The notes under the pieces: model-generated | Database searches by the model: none | What the model was told of the DNA's origin: nothing | What the model saw: the letters and a program-made list of their open reading frames with translations, nothing else | Program-made: the position numbers and the translations under genes | NCBI RefSeq assembly: GCF_009671205.1 | Contig: NZ_CP045309.1 | Span: 6,032,001-6,096,000, forward strand | DNA length: 64,000 nt | From: Micromonospora terminaliae | GTDB lineage: Bacteria > Actinomycetota > Actinomycetes > Mycobacteriales > Micromonosporaceae | Direction of reading: 5' to 3' | Shown: in pieces, positions 23,334-31,285 of the stretch | How positions within the stretch are numbered: position 1 is the stretch's first letter | Layout: every line of letters begins with the position of its first letter

Positions 23334-23720
23334 GTGCCGACGGGTCGAGTGAAGTGGTATGACGCGGCCAAGGGATACGGGTTCGTCACCAGCGACGAGG
23401 GTGGCGACGTGTTCCTGCCCAAGGGCGCGCTACCGGCGGGTGTCGCCGACCTGAAGGGCGGCCAGCGGGTCGATTTCAGCGTGGTGGACAGCCGGCGGGG
23501 CGCCCAGGCCATGGGGGTCAAGCTGCTGGAGGCGCCGCCCTCGGTGGCGGAGCTGCGCCGGCGGCCGGCCGAGGAGCTGCACGGCCTGGTCGAAGACATG
23601 ATCAAGGTGCTGGAGGCGAAGGTCCAGCCGGACCTGCGCCGGGGCCGCTTCCCGGACCGGAAGACCGCGCAGAAGATCGCTCAGCTGGTCCACGCCGTGG
23701 CGCGCGAGCTGGAGGTCTGA
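23334..23720 (+). CDS. Cold-shock-domain protein with C-terminal helical extension
   Basis: 128 residues. The N-terminal 65 form a cold-shock domain with GRVKWYDAAKGYGFVTSDEG (RNP1-like KGYGFV) and VFLPKGAL in place of the usual VFVHFSAI (RNP2). The remaining 60 residues are helical and charged (SVAELRRRPAEELHGLVEDM). CSD proteins bind single-stranded RNA or DNA. The long form is conserved in actinobacteria next to the menaquinone gene mqnD. GTG start at 23334. Its 3' end overlaps convergent mqnD by 40 bases. Confidence 0.88.
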   Translation: MPTGRVKWYDAAKGYGFVTSDEGGDVFLPKGALPAGVADLKGGQRVDFSVVDSRRGAQAMGVKLLEAPPSVAELRRRPAEELHGLVEDMIKVLEAKVQPDLRRGRFPDRKTAQKIAQLVHAVARELEV

Positions 23721-24511
23721 GGGACGAGCCCGGCGTCGGCGGCCCGGCCCAGCAGCGCCTCCACGGCGGCGAAGCCGGCCTCTCCCAGGTCGGCGGTGAA
23801 CTCGTTGACGTAGAGGCCGATGTGCCGGTCCACCACGTCGGGCTCCATCTCCTGCGCGTGCGCGAGCACGTACTCCCGGCTGGCCTCCGGGTCGGCCCAC
23901 GCCTGCCGGACCGACTCGCGGATCCAGGCGGCCGCCTCGACCGGGTCCACGGCGCCCTTGCGGGCCAGGATCGCGCCGAGCGGGATCGGCAGCCCCGTGT
24001 CGCCCTCCCACCACTCGCCGAGGTCGACCAGGGCGGTCAGCCCGTGCCGCGGGTAGGTGAAGCGCGCCTCGTGGATCACCAGCCCGGCGTCGTACCGCCC
24101 GGCCGCCACGCCCGGCATGATCTCGTGGAACGGCACGACCTCGATCCGCGCCGGCGGCTGCTCCGCAGCCCAGAGCCGGAACAGCAGGTACGCCGTGGTC
24201 CGCTCACCCGGCACGGCCACCGTCGCACCGGAGAGGTCGGTCCGGTCGCCGCGCGTCAGCACCAGCGGCCCGCAACCCCGACCGAGCGCCCCACCGCAGG
24301 GCAGCAGGTGGTATTCGTCGAGCAGCCACGGCAGCGCCGCGTAGCTCACCTTCACGAGGTCGAACGCCCCACGCTCGGCGGCCGTGTTGGTGACGTCCAC
24401 GTCCGCGTAGGTCACCTCGACGGCCGGCGCGCCGGGCACCCGGCCGTGCACGAGGGCGTCGAAGACGAAGGTGTCGTTGGGGCAGGGCGAGATCGCCAGG
24501 GAGAGCGCCAC
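23681..24511 (-). CDS. mqnD: 1,4-dihydroxy-6-naphthoate synthase (menaquinone, futalosine pathway)
   Basis: 276 residues of the MqnA/MqnD family. The N-terminal LAISPCPNDTFVFDALVHGR is the MqnD form. Then come VDVTNTAAERGAFDLVKVSY, LPCGGALGRGCGPLV and a RYDAGLVIHEARFTY substrate-binding segment. It converts cyclic de-hypoxanthine futalosine to 1,4-dihydroxy-6-naphthoate. In Streptomyces coelicolor mqnD and mqnB are neighbours (SCO4326, SCO4327). Here mqnB lies on the same strand but 1.7 kb upstream, with repeats and an HTH gene between. The 3' end overlaps the cold-shock gene. Confidence 0.92.
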   Translation of the reverse strand: MALSLAISPCPNDTFVFDALVHGRVPGAPAVEVTYADVDVTNTAAERGAFDLVKVSYAALPWLLDEYHLLPCGGALGRGCGPLVLTRGDRTDLSGATVAVPGERTTAYLLFRLWAAEQPPARIEVVPFHEIMPGVAAGRYDAGLVIHEARFTYPRHGLTALVDLGEWWEGDTGLPIPLGAILARKGAVDPVEAAAWIRESVRQAWADPEASREYVLAHAQEMEPDVVDRHIGLYVNEFTADLGEAGFAAVEALLGRAADAGLVPQTSSSRATAWTS

Positions 24512-24572
24512 GCCCCCACCGTAACCCCGCCGGGTCGTGGCCCCGCCACCCTGGTCCGAGGGGTGCCCCAGG

Positions 24573-24620
24573 CCACTCGCCCCGGATGTGGCCCGCCCAC
24601 TCGGCTTTGGATGTACCGCT
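24573..24620. repeat. Two short tandem repeats upstream of mqnD
   Basis: Two 24-base units starting CCACTCG at 24573 and 24597, each containing GGATGT at the same offset. They lie at the left edge of the 777-base non-coding stretch 24512-25288, in what should be the mqnD upstream region. Confidence 0.5.
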
Positions 24621-24637
24621 CGCCCCGGCCGGCGGGT

Positions 24638-24888
24638 TCGAAGGCAACCTGTCGCTGCCTTTCGAGCTGATGTCGGGGACGACTCATCGGGGAGCGATCG
24701 GTTCGCAGGTGGCGCCGTCGGCGACTCGGCTCAACCGTCTCGGTGGCGGTCGTCTGGCGTCGAGGTGTCGCCGGCTGTGGCCGCGGGCGGGGTCGAAGGC
24801 AACCTGTCGCTGCCTTTCGAGCTGATGTCGCGAACGACTCATCGGAGAGCGGCCGGTTCGCAGGTGGCGTCGTCACCGACTCAGCTTG
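24638..24888. repeat. Direct repeat A: two copies of about 95 bp, 155 bp apart
   Basis: Copy 1 spans 24638-24733 and copy 2 24793-24888, about 90% identical by eye. Both begin TCGAAGGCAACCTGTCGCTG, continue through a GCCTTTCGAGCTGATGTCG segment and a GGTTCGCAGGTGGCG segment, and end in a GACTC-GCT motif. The segment GCCTTTCGAGCTG is the reverse complement of a 13-mer in repeat B downstream, so A contains an inverted piece of B. No coding potential is convincing across either copy. Confidence 0.75.
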
Positions 24889-24923
24889 GAGGCCATACGG
24901 CTACCCGATCGACCGAAGTCTCG

Positions 24924-25085
24924 TGCGACATCACCAACGACTCAGCTCGAAAGGCCGTGCCACTACTCGATGGACCGCGGCCTGGTGCGATGTCACCGGC
25001 GATTCAGCTCGAAAGGCGTGCCATTACTCGATGGACCGCGGCCTGGTGCGATGTCACCGGCGACTCAGCTCCGAGGGCGTGCCCC
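24924..25085. repeat. Tandem repeat B: 61-62 bp units
   Basis: Two complete units (24924-24985 and 24986-25046), nearly identical, run from TGCGA through CAGCTCGAAAGGC and ACTCGATGGACCGCGGCCTGG. A third unit begins at 25047 and decays after about 40 bases. A separate partial copy starts near 25150 (GCGACATCACCAACGACTCAG). Frames run open through the tandem, as expected for a 62/61-base GC-rich repeat, but they lack start sites and look like shadows. Confidence 0.75.
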
Positions 25086-25186
25086 AGCAGGACGGCCACC
25101 GCGGGCGCGGTCACAGGTCACGCGGCTGAACTGTCGGCCCCAGTCCCCGCGCGACATCACCAACGACTCAGTTCGACAGCGGCTCG

Positions 25187-25237
25187 CTATCCACATGTCG
25201 ACCCCTCCTGAAGTGGATGTCCACAGGGTTATCCACA
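25187..25237. promoter_or_regulatory. Cluster of three DnaA-box-like nonamers
   Basis: CTATCCACA (25187-25195), ATGTCCACA (25217-25225) and TTATCCACA (25229-25237). The last matches the classic DnaA-box consensus exactly and the other two differ at one position. They lie between the repeats and the HTH-acetyltransferase gene. Matches were found by reading, not by statistics. Confidence 0.45.
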
Positions 25238-25288
25238 GGTTGGCGGCACCTGTTGAGATCGCCGCTCGGGGGCCGGAGCATCACGGGT

Positions 25289-26212
25289 GTGACCGAGCCG
25301 ATGTCTGCTATCGAGCAGGAGCCCGTGCCTGGGCCGGATCTGGGTGAGTTCCTTCGCCGGCTCCGGCGACGGGCGGACCTGAGCCAGCGGGAACTGGCCG
25401 ATCGGGCGGGAGTTCCGCAGGCCGCGGTTGCGCGGATCGAGTCGGGGCGGACCACCGACCCGCGTTACCGGACGGTGGAGCGGCTGATCCGGGCGGCGGG
25501 AGGACGGGTGGGATTCGACGCCGGGCCGGCCGGCGAGGATGGCTGCCCGCCGCCGGTGCCGCACGGGAAGCTGCGGGACGAGGCCGGTCGGCGCTATCCC
25601 GCACATCTCGACGTGTGGGAGGTCCGCGAACCCCGGGACTGGCCGGGCGCGTGGTGGGCGGAGTGGTACACGTTGCCGCCGAAGCGGTGGCCGCTACCGC
25701 TGCCGCCGGCCACCTACCGGTTGAACCGGGACCACCGGGATCGGCGGCGCGAGGGCGATCGGATTCGGCGGTCCGTGGCGGTACGGCGAGTGACCGGGCC
25801 GACCGTGCCGACGACGGCGTGGCGTTTCGTGGCCGAACTGCCGGGCGGTGACCTGGTGGGTGAGCTGCGGGCGCACGAGCAGAGCCCGCACCTGCGGTGG
25901 GGTGGCGAGGAGCGCCCAGGGGAGTGGGAGGTTGTCCTGGACGGCGTGCTGGTCGCGGCCGAGCGCCGCCGGCTGGGCATCGGGCGTCGGCTGGTGGAAG
26001 CGCTGCTCGCCGAGGTGGCGTCGGGTGGTCTCGCGGGCGAGCGCGACGGGCAGCGGGATCAACCGGTGCGCCCGCGGGTCTGCGTCCGGGCGCTGGCCCA
26101 GGAGCCGGGAATCACCTTCCTGGAGGCGTGCGGATTCGAGCTGGAGGCGAGCCGGCCGGCGGCGTTGCGCTTCGAGCGGCCGGTCAGCGGAGGGCGGCTG
26201 CGGCCGCGGTGA
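25289..26212 (+). CDS. XRE helix-turn-helix protein fused to GNAT-like acetyltransferase domain
   Basis: 307 residues from a GTG at 25289 (GGAG ten bases upstream); an ATG at 25301 is the alternative. Residues about 15-75 are a Cro/C1-type HTH (LRRLRRRADLSQRELADRAG, VPQAAVARIESGRTTDPRYR). The C-terminal half has acetyltransferase-like features: VVLDGVLVAAERRRLGIGRR LVEALL-type text and a closing GITFLEACGFELE. Similar two-domain proteins occur sporadically in actinobacteria; targets are unknown. It sits with repeats and DnaA-like boxes between mqnD and mqnB on the opposite strand and overlaps the end of mqnB by 29 bases. Confidence 0.75.
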   Translation: MTEPMSAIEQEPVPGPDLGEFLRRLRRRADLSQRELADRAGVPQAAVARIESGRTTDPRYRTVERLIRAAGGRVGFDAGPAGEDGCPPPVPHGKLRDEAGRRYPAHLDVWEVREPRDWPGAWWAEWYTLPPKRWPLPLPPATYRLNRDHRDRRREGDRIRRSVAVRRVTGPTVPTTAWRFVAELPGGDLVGELRAHEQSPHLRWGGEERPGEWEVVLDGVLVAAERRRLGIGRRLVEALLAEVASGGLAGERDGQRDQPVRPRVCVRALAQEPGITFLEACGFELEASRPAALRFERPVSGGRLRPR

Positions 26213-26834
26213 GGGCGGCGAACGCCTCGCGCATCCGCCACGAGCCGCGGTCGCGCGGGCCGATCGGGTTGGAGACCGTGCGCAGCTCGGCGAAGGGGAG
26301 GCCGGCCTGGGTGGCGGCGACGGCGACGCCGTACCCCTCCATGGCCTCGGCCACGGCGTCGGGGTGCCGGTCGGCGAGGGCCGCGGTGCTCGCGGCGGTG
26401 CCGGTCACCGTGCTGACCGTGAGCACCGCGCCGACGGTGGCCTCCGGCAGGGCGGTGCGGAGGGCGCCCAGCAGGCCGGGGTCGGCGGGTACGACGCTGC
26501 CGCCGCCCAGCAGCTCCGGCGGCATGCCCAGGTCCTCCACGGCGATGAAGCCGGTAGGGGACTCGGCGCCCAGGTCGGCGGCGACGCTGCGGGTGGCCAG
26601 GACGGTGCCGCCGACCGGGGCGCGGTCCACGAAGCCGCCCGCGATGCCCGCGCTGACCACCGCTCGGTACGGGCGTCCGGCCGCCTCGGCCAGCGCCAGC
26701 AGCCGTGCGGTGGCGGCGCCGGCCACGGCGGGTCCCACCCCGACCGGCGCGACCGTGACCGTGGGATCGGTGAGGCCCGCCCGGATCGCGTCGGCCTCGG
26801 CGGGCACGGCGGTCACCACCAGCAGCCCGCTCAC
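26184..26834 (-). CDS. mqnB: Futalosine hydrolase (menaquinone biosynthesis)
   Basis: 216 residues of the nucleoside-phosphorylase-like MTA/SAH nucleosidase fold. It has LLVVTAVPAEADAIRAGL at the start, PVGVGPAVAGAATA, AGIAGGF, the VEDLGM active-site strand and AEAMEGYGVAVAATQAGLPF with the purine-side Glu. It hydrolyses futalosine to release hypoxanthine, the step before cyclisation by MqnC. Its GTG overlaps the stop of the MFS gene (GTGA), so the two are coupled. mqnD is downstream on the same strand after the repeat-bearing interval. Confidence 0.9.
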   Translation of the reverse strand: MSGLLVVTAVPAEADAIRAGLTDPTVTVAPVGVGPAVAGAATARLLALAEAAGRPYRAVVSAGIAGGFVDRAPVGGTVLATRSVAADLGAESPTGFIAVEDLGMPPELLGGGSVVPADPGLLGALRTALPEATVGAVLTVSTVTGTAASTAALADRHPDAVAEAMEGYGVAVAATQAGLPFAELRTVSNPIGPRDRGSWRMREAFAALTAAAAALR

Positions 26835-28429
26835 GCCACCGGTCCCCGGGGCTCCCGCCGGTTCTCGTCCTCGCTGCCGCCCGGGCCGCCGACGGAGGAG
26901 GAGGGGCGGTAGATGTGGAAACCGGGCGGGGCCAGGTCGTCGTCGTCCGGGTGCGGCCGCGGGTCGGCGCGGTGCGGGGCCGGGGACGTGGGGGTGGCGT
27001 CGTCCACCGCCCCGCCTGCCTCGGTGGCCAGCTCGTCGTCGCCGAGCGGGCGGCCGAGCAGGTGCTCGCTGCGCAGCCGGGTGGCCACCAGCACGCCGCG
27101 GGCGGCCACCAACGCGGCCACGCAGGCGGCGACAGCCACGCCGACCGGGCCGGTGAACGGGACCAGGCCGAGCCCGCCGCCGGCCACGAAGGCCAGCATC
27201 AGTGCCGTCTCCGAGTGGGCGAACGAGCTGGCGCGCAGCCGCTCCGGGATCCGCTCCTGGATCGAGGCGTCGACCGCGAGCTTGGCGATGCCGCTCATCA
27301 TCGAGGCGACCAGGCAGAGCAGCGCCACCATGGGCAGCGAGAACTTCAGCGCGGCGAGCACCGCCACGCCGGCCACGATGACCGTGCCGCTGGACTGGAT
27401 CGCCGCCGGGCGGTGGATGCGCAGCCGGGTGCCGATCGCGGTGGCCAGGAAGGTGCCCACCGCCAGGGCGCCGCCGACCAGGCCGAGCGCACCCTGGGCG
27501 CCCAGGTCCCGGCCGAAGAAGTCGGTGGTCAGGTCACCGGCCTTGATCGCGAAGGCCAGGAAGAGCAGGAGGAAGCCGTAGAGCCCGCGCAGCGCCGCCG
27601 CGCCGATCAGCGTGGCGATCACCAGTCGGCCGGCGGGGCGGCCCCGGCCCAGCGGGCGTTCCCCGTCCCGCCGGCGCAGCGCCCGCAGCGGCCGGGGCAC
27701 CCGCTCCGGTGGTTCCGAGTCGGCCCGTGGCGGCAGCCGCAGCGAGATCACCATGCCGATCAGGAAGATCACGGAGGCGACCCGGAGCGGCCACTGCGGC
27801 CCGAGCCAGAACGCGGCCAGCCCGATCGGGGCGACCAGCGCGCCGGCCACCGTGCCGTAGACGCTCGCCCGGGCACCCACCTGCGACAGCCCGAGCCCCT
27901 CGGGCAGCAGCCGGGGCACCGCGGCCGAGCGGGCCACCCCGTACGCCCGGGAGAGGGCGAGCACCCCGAACGCGGCGGGATAGAGCCCGAAGCCGCCGAT
28001 GTAGTCGGAGATCAGCCAGGCCAGGAAGGCCCGGCCCAGCATGGTGGCGGCGAGCGCGTAGCGGCGGCCGTGCCGGAAGTGGTCCAGCAGCGGGCCGACC
28101 ACCGGCGCGAGCATGGCGAACGGGACCATGGTCACCAGCAGGTAGAGGGCCACCTTGTTGCGCGCCTCGCCCAGCGGGACGTCGAAGAAGATGGTGCCGG
28201 CCAGGCCGATGGCGATCAGGGTGTCGCCGGCGCAGGAGAGGGCGTGCAGGTCGAAGAGGCGGACCATGCCGACCTCGTTGCCGGCGCTGCGGGCCCGGGC
28301 CGTGCCGGCCCGCCGGGTCATCCACCGGCCGCCGTGCAGCGAGCCCCGGAGCAGTAGGCGGGTGGCGCGGATGCCGGTGCCGACGGTCCGCCCGAGGACG
28401 GACCGGCCGGGGCGGGAGGACAGCGGCAT
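26831..28429 (-). CDS. MFS transporter upstream of mqnB
   Basis: About 532 residues with some 12 hydrophobic segments, including FDLHALSCAGDTLIAIGLAG, VALYLLVTMVPFAMLAPVVG and SASSFAHS-like loop text. The last 80 residues are a hydrophilic tail with DPRPHPDDDDLAPPGFHIY. It belongs to the major facilitator superfamily and resembles the conserved actinobacterial MFS protein next to the futalosine genes; its substrate is not established. I used the ATG at 28429, behind GAGGATGGG. A far longer open frame extends upstream to 29467, but that part is the antisense of the DUF3027 gene. Confidence 0.83.
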   Translation of the reverse strand: MPLSSRPGRSVLGRTVGTGIRATRLLLRGSLHGGRWMTRRAGTARARSAGNEVGMVRLFDLHALSCAGDTLIAIGLAGTIFFDVPLGEARNKVALYLLVTMVPFAMLAPVVGPLLDHFRHGRRYALAATMLGRAFLAWLISDYIGGFGLYPAAFGVLALSRAYGVARSAAVPRLLPEGLGLSQVGARASVYGTVAGALVAPIGLAAFWLGPQWPLRVASVIFLIGMVISLRLPPRADSEPPERVPRPLRALRRRDGERPLGRGRPAGRLVIATLIGAAALRGLYGFLLLFLAFAIKAGDLTTDFFGRDLGAQGALGLVGGALAVGTFLATAIGTRLRIHRPAAIQSSGTVIVAGVAVLAALKFSLPMVALLCLVASMMSGIAKLAVDASIQERIPERLRASSFAHSETALMLAFVAGGGLGLVPFTGPVGVAVAACVAALVAARGVLVATRLRSEHLLGRPLGDDELATEAGGAVDDATPTSPAPHRADPRPHPDDDDLAPPGFHIYRPSSSVGGPGGSEDENRREPRGPVA

Positions 28430-28534
28430 GCGTCCCATCCTCGCCCATCTGATCCACGCGTGCCGCATCACCCGGAGAGAACGACTCCGGGGAGTGCCTG
28501 TCACCCGAGGGCAGGCATGGGGAACAATGGTCCG

Positions 28535-29356
28535 GTGACCAGGCCCGCCTCCGCCCGCGCTCCCCGACTCGACCAGGTGTGCGCCGCCGCCGTCGATGTG
28601 GCCCGCGCCGCCATCACCGAGGTGGAACCCGCCGACGTCGGCGAGCACCTCCAGGCGGTCGCCGAGGGCGACCGGCTCGTCACCCACTACTTCGAGTGCC
28701 GCCTGGCCGGCTACCGGGGCTGGCGCTGGGCCGTCACGGTCACCCGGGTGCCGCGCAGCCGCACCGTCACCATCTGCGAGACCGTGCTGCTGCCGGGCGC
28801 CGACGCGCTGCTCGCCCCCGGCTGGGTGCCCTGGCAGGAGCGGCTCAAGCCGGGCGACCTGGGCCCCGGCGACCTGCTGCCCACCCCGGCCGACGACGAG
28901 CGGCTCGCCCCCGGCTACCTGCTCTCCGACGACCCGGCCGTCGAGGAGACCGCCTGGGAGCTGGGCCTCGGCCGGGCCCGGGTGCTGTCCCGCGAGGGCC
29001 GCGCCGACGCGGCCCAGCGCTGGTACGACGGCGACCACGGCCCCGACGCCGCGATCTCGGTGGCCGCGCCGGCCGCCGCCCGCTGCGGCACCTGCGGCTT
29101 CTACCTGCCGCTGGCCGGTGCGATGCGGCAGGCCTTCGGCGCCTGCGGCAACTTCTACGCCCCGGACGACGGCCGGGTGGTCAGCGCCGACCACGGCTGC
29201 GGCGCGCACTCCGAGACGCTGATCGAGGCGACCGAGACGCCGGTGGACGAGCTGCCCACGGTCTACGACGACAGCGCCGTGGAGGCGGTCTCGGTGAGCC
29301 GGGCCCCGGGCTCGGTCGAGGCGGCCGAGCCGGCGGAGCCCTACGGCCACTCCTGA
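28535..29356 (+). CDS. DUF3027-family protein
   Basis: 273 residues from a GTG at 28535. The DUF3027 pattern is clear: RAAITEVEPADVGEHLQAVA, LVTHYFECRLAGYRGWRWAV, TICETVLLPGADALLAPGWV and PWQERLKPGDLGPGDLLPTP. Then follows a Cys-bearing CGTCGFYLPLAGAMRQAFGAC segment ending near CGAHSE, where four cysteines and a histidine could bind a metal. The function is unknown; in Streptomyces the homologue is also linked to the futalosine/MFS genes. It is divergent from the MFS gene. The tail is acidic. Confidence 0.85.
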   Translation: MTRPASARAPRLDQVCAAAVDVARAAITEVEPADVGEHLQAVAEGDRLVTHYFECRLAGYRGWRWAVTVTRVPRSRTVTICETVLLPGADALLAPGWVPWQERLKPGDLGPGDLLPTPADDERLAPGYLLSDDPAVEETAWELGLGRARVLSREGRADAAQRWYDGDHGPDAAISVAAPAAARCGTCGFYLPLAGAMRQAFGACGNFYAPDDGRVVSADHGCGAHSETLIEATETPVDELPTVYDDSAVEAVSVSRAPGSVEAAEPAEPYGHS

Positions 29357-29382
29357 CGGATCAGCCCTGAGGGCCTGACGGA

Positions 29383-29643
29383 TCAGCCCTGACGGGCGGT
29401 GGCGGCCCGGCGGCGGCGCCGGTTGGCGTCGTGCCGCATCATCACGGCCAGGCCGGGAAAGCCCCACAGGAAACCGGCCAGGCAGGTCCAGAGCCAGTTC
29501 TGGTGCCCGTGCGCGGTGAGCCAGTCACGGAAGAAGAGCAGCAGCACCAGCCCCGCCACCGCCCAGACGACCAGCCCGGCGACGGCGATCGGCACCATCG
29601 GCGGGTCGAGCGGCTCGGGCCGCGGTTGCTGCTCCTGGGGCAC
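29383..29643 (-). CDS. DUF2530-family small membrane protein
   Basis: 86 residues from a GTG at 29643. It opens PQEQQPRPEPLDPPMVPIAV, then has two hydrophobic helices (VAGLVVWAVAGLVLLLFF and NWLWTCLAGFLWGFPGLAVM) and a basic RRRRR-type end. This is the DUF2530 pattern common in actinobacteria; no function is known. It is convergent with DUF3027 and divergent from the NCS2 permease. Confidence 0.8.
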   Translation of the reverse strand: MPQEQQPRPEPLDPPMVPIAVAGLVVWAVAGLVLLLFFRDWLTAHGHQNWLWTCLAGFLWGFPGLAVMMRHDANRRRRRAATARQG

Positions 29644-29732
29644 GCTCCCAGCGTACGCGATCGTCCTTCCCTGCCCGCGAGTGATCTGGGACGATGCGCG
29701 CGACACCCGGTCGATCAATATGTGAGGACCCG

Positions 29733-31214
29733 ATGGCCATAGCGCCGCCGCCCGACCACGGCACCCCACCCGACCCCGCGCACCCGCGCAACGCCTTCGA
29801 CCGTTTCTTCGAGATCTCCGCCCGCCGGTCGACGCCGGGCCGGGAGGTCCGGGGCGGGCTGGCCACGTTCTTCACGATGGCGTACATCGTGGTGTTGAAC
29901 CCGCTGATCCTGGGCAGCGCGGTCGACGGTGACGGGCGCAAGCTCGCCATCCCGGCGCTGGCGGCGGCCACGGCGCTGGTCGCGGGCGTCATGACCATCC
30001 TCATGGGCGTGGTGGCCCGGTTCCCGATCGCGCTGGCCGCCGGGCTGGGCGTGAACGCGCTGGTCGCGTTCGAGATCGCACCGCAGATGACCTGGGCGGA
30101 CGCTATGGGCCTCGTGGTGATCGAGGGTGTGCTGATCGGCATCCTCGTGCTCACCGGGCTGCGTACGGCGGTGTTCCGCTCGGTGCCGACCCAGCTCAAG
30201 ACGGCGATCGGCGTGGGCATCGGCCTCTTCCTGACGATCATCGGCCTGGTCGATGCCGGCTTCGTCCGGCGGGTGCCCGACGTGGCGAACACGACCGTGC
30301 CGGTCGGGCTGGGCATCGGCGGCAAGATCGTCAGTTGGCCCCTGCTGGTCTTCGTGGTGGGCCTGCTGCTCACCCTGGTGCTGGTGGTACGCCGGGTCCG
30401 CGGCGCGATCCTCATCGGCATCCTGGTCTCCACCGTGCTGGCGATCGTGGTGGAGGCGGTCGGCAACATCGGCCCGTCCTTCGTGAACGGGAAGCCGAAT
30501 CCCAAGGGCTGGGCGCTCAACGTGCCGGAGCTGCCGAAGAAGGTGGTCGACATCCCCGACCTCTCGCTGCTCGGCAACTTCAACGTGCTGGACTCGTGGA
30601 CCCGGGTCGGCTGGCTGGTCCCGCTGATGTTCGTGTTCACCCTGCTGATCACGGACTTCTTCGACACCATGGGCACGATGGTCGCCATCGGCCAGGAGGG
30701 CGACATGCTCGACGAGCGGGGCACCCCGCCGCGGGCCCGCGAAATCCTGCTGGTCGACTCGATCGCCGCCGCGGCGGGTGGCGCGGCGTCGGTGTCGAGC
30801 AACACGTCGTACATCGAGAGTGCCGCCGGCGTCGCGGAGGGCGCCCGGACCGGGGTGGCCAACCTGGTCACCGGCGTCCTGTTCCTGCTGGCCATGTTCC
30901 TGGCGCCGCTGTCGGCCGTGGTGCCGTTCGAGGCCGCGTCCACGGCGCTCGTGGTGGTCGGATTCCTCATGATGACCGCGGTACGCACCATCGACTGGAC
31001 CGACTACGAGATCGCCATCCCGGCGTTCCTCACCATCGTGCTCATGCCCTTCACCTACTCGATCTCGAACGGCATCGGCGCGGGCGTGATCACGTTCGTG
31101 CTGCTGAAGCTGGCAAAGGGCAAGGTCCGCGACGTCCACCCCCTGCTGTACGGGGTGGCGGCGCTGTTCATCCTCTACTTCCTGCGCGGGCCGATCGAGT
31201 CCGTGCTGCTCTGA
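29733..31214 (+). CDS. NCS2-family (AzgA-like) purine permease
   Basis: 493 residues, about 12-14 transmembrane segments. It has the AzgA-type opening GGLATFFTMAYIVVLNPLIL, a FPIALAAGLGVNALVAF signature, TDFFDTMGTMVAIG with the acidic binding residues, and SSNTSYIESAAGVAEGARTG. AzgA-like NCS2 proteins import hypoxanthine, adenine or guanine by proton symport. Import of hypoxanthine would fit with the nearby MqnB, which releases it, but this is only inference. Start ATG at 29733 with GAGGA upstream. Confidence 0.9.
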   Translation: MAIAPPPDHGTPPDPAHPRNAFDRFFEISARRSTPGREVRGGLATFFTMAYIVVLNPLILGSAVDGDGRKLAIPALAAATALVAGVMTILMGVVARFPIALAAGLGVNALVAFEIAPQMTWADAMGLVVIEGVLIGILVLTGLRTAVFRSVPTQLKTAIGVGIGLFLTIIGLVDAGFVRRVPDVANTTVPVGLGIGGKIVSWPLLVFVVGLLLTLVLVVRRVRGAILIGILVSTVLAIVVEAVGNIGPSFVNGKPNPKGWALNVPELPKKVVDIPDLSLLGNFNVLDSWTRVGWLVPLMFVFTLLITDFFDTMGTMVAIGQEGDMLDERGTPPRAREILLVDSIAAAAGGAASVSSNTSYIESAAGVAEGARTGVANLVTGVLFLLAMFLAPLSAVVPFEAASTALVVVGFLMMTAVRTIDWTDYEIAIPAFLTIVLMPFTYSISNGIGAGVITFVLLKLAKGKVRDVHPLLYGVAALFILYFLRGPIESVLL

Positions 31215-31268
31215 CCCCTCTGACCCCTGGTGAGCCTGGTCATATCGCATGTCGTTAGCCAGGCTCAT

Positions 31269-31283
31269 TAGTTAAGCTAACTA
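31269..31283. promoter_or_regulatory. Palindrome over the marR promoter
   Basis: TAGTTA-AGC-TAACTA (31269-31283) is a perfect 6-3-6 inverted repeat. It overlaps TAAGCT (31273-31278), which lies seven bases before the GTG of the MarR gene, so binding there would block its own leaderless promoter. Confidence 0.6.
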
Positions 31284-31285
31284 GT

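Noticed and set aside
24924..25180. CRISPR array in the repeat region
   Set aside because: The units are 61-62 bases, joined head to tail with no spacers of differing sequence, and there are no cas genes.
24886..25347. Open frames through the tandem repeat B
   Set aside because: They arise because the GC-rich repeat lacks stops; there is no ribosome site and the peptide repeats only mirror the DNA repeat.
28430..29467. Upstream part of a long frame that would extend the MFS protein at 26831 to 878 residues
   Set aside because: This part is antisense to the DUF3027 gene; the MFS homology starts at the ATG near 28429, which has a good ribosome site.
29715..31268. Minus-strand open frame of 517 residues
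   Set aside because: It is the antisense of the NCS2 permease gene; the translation is His/Gln/Arg-rich with no fold signature, typical of GC-rich shadow frames.
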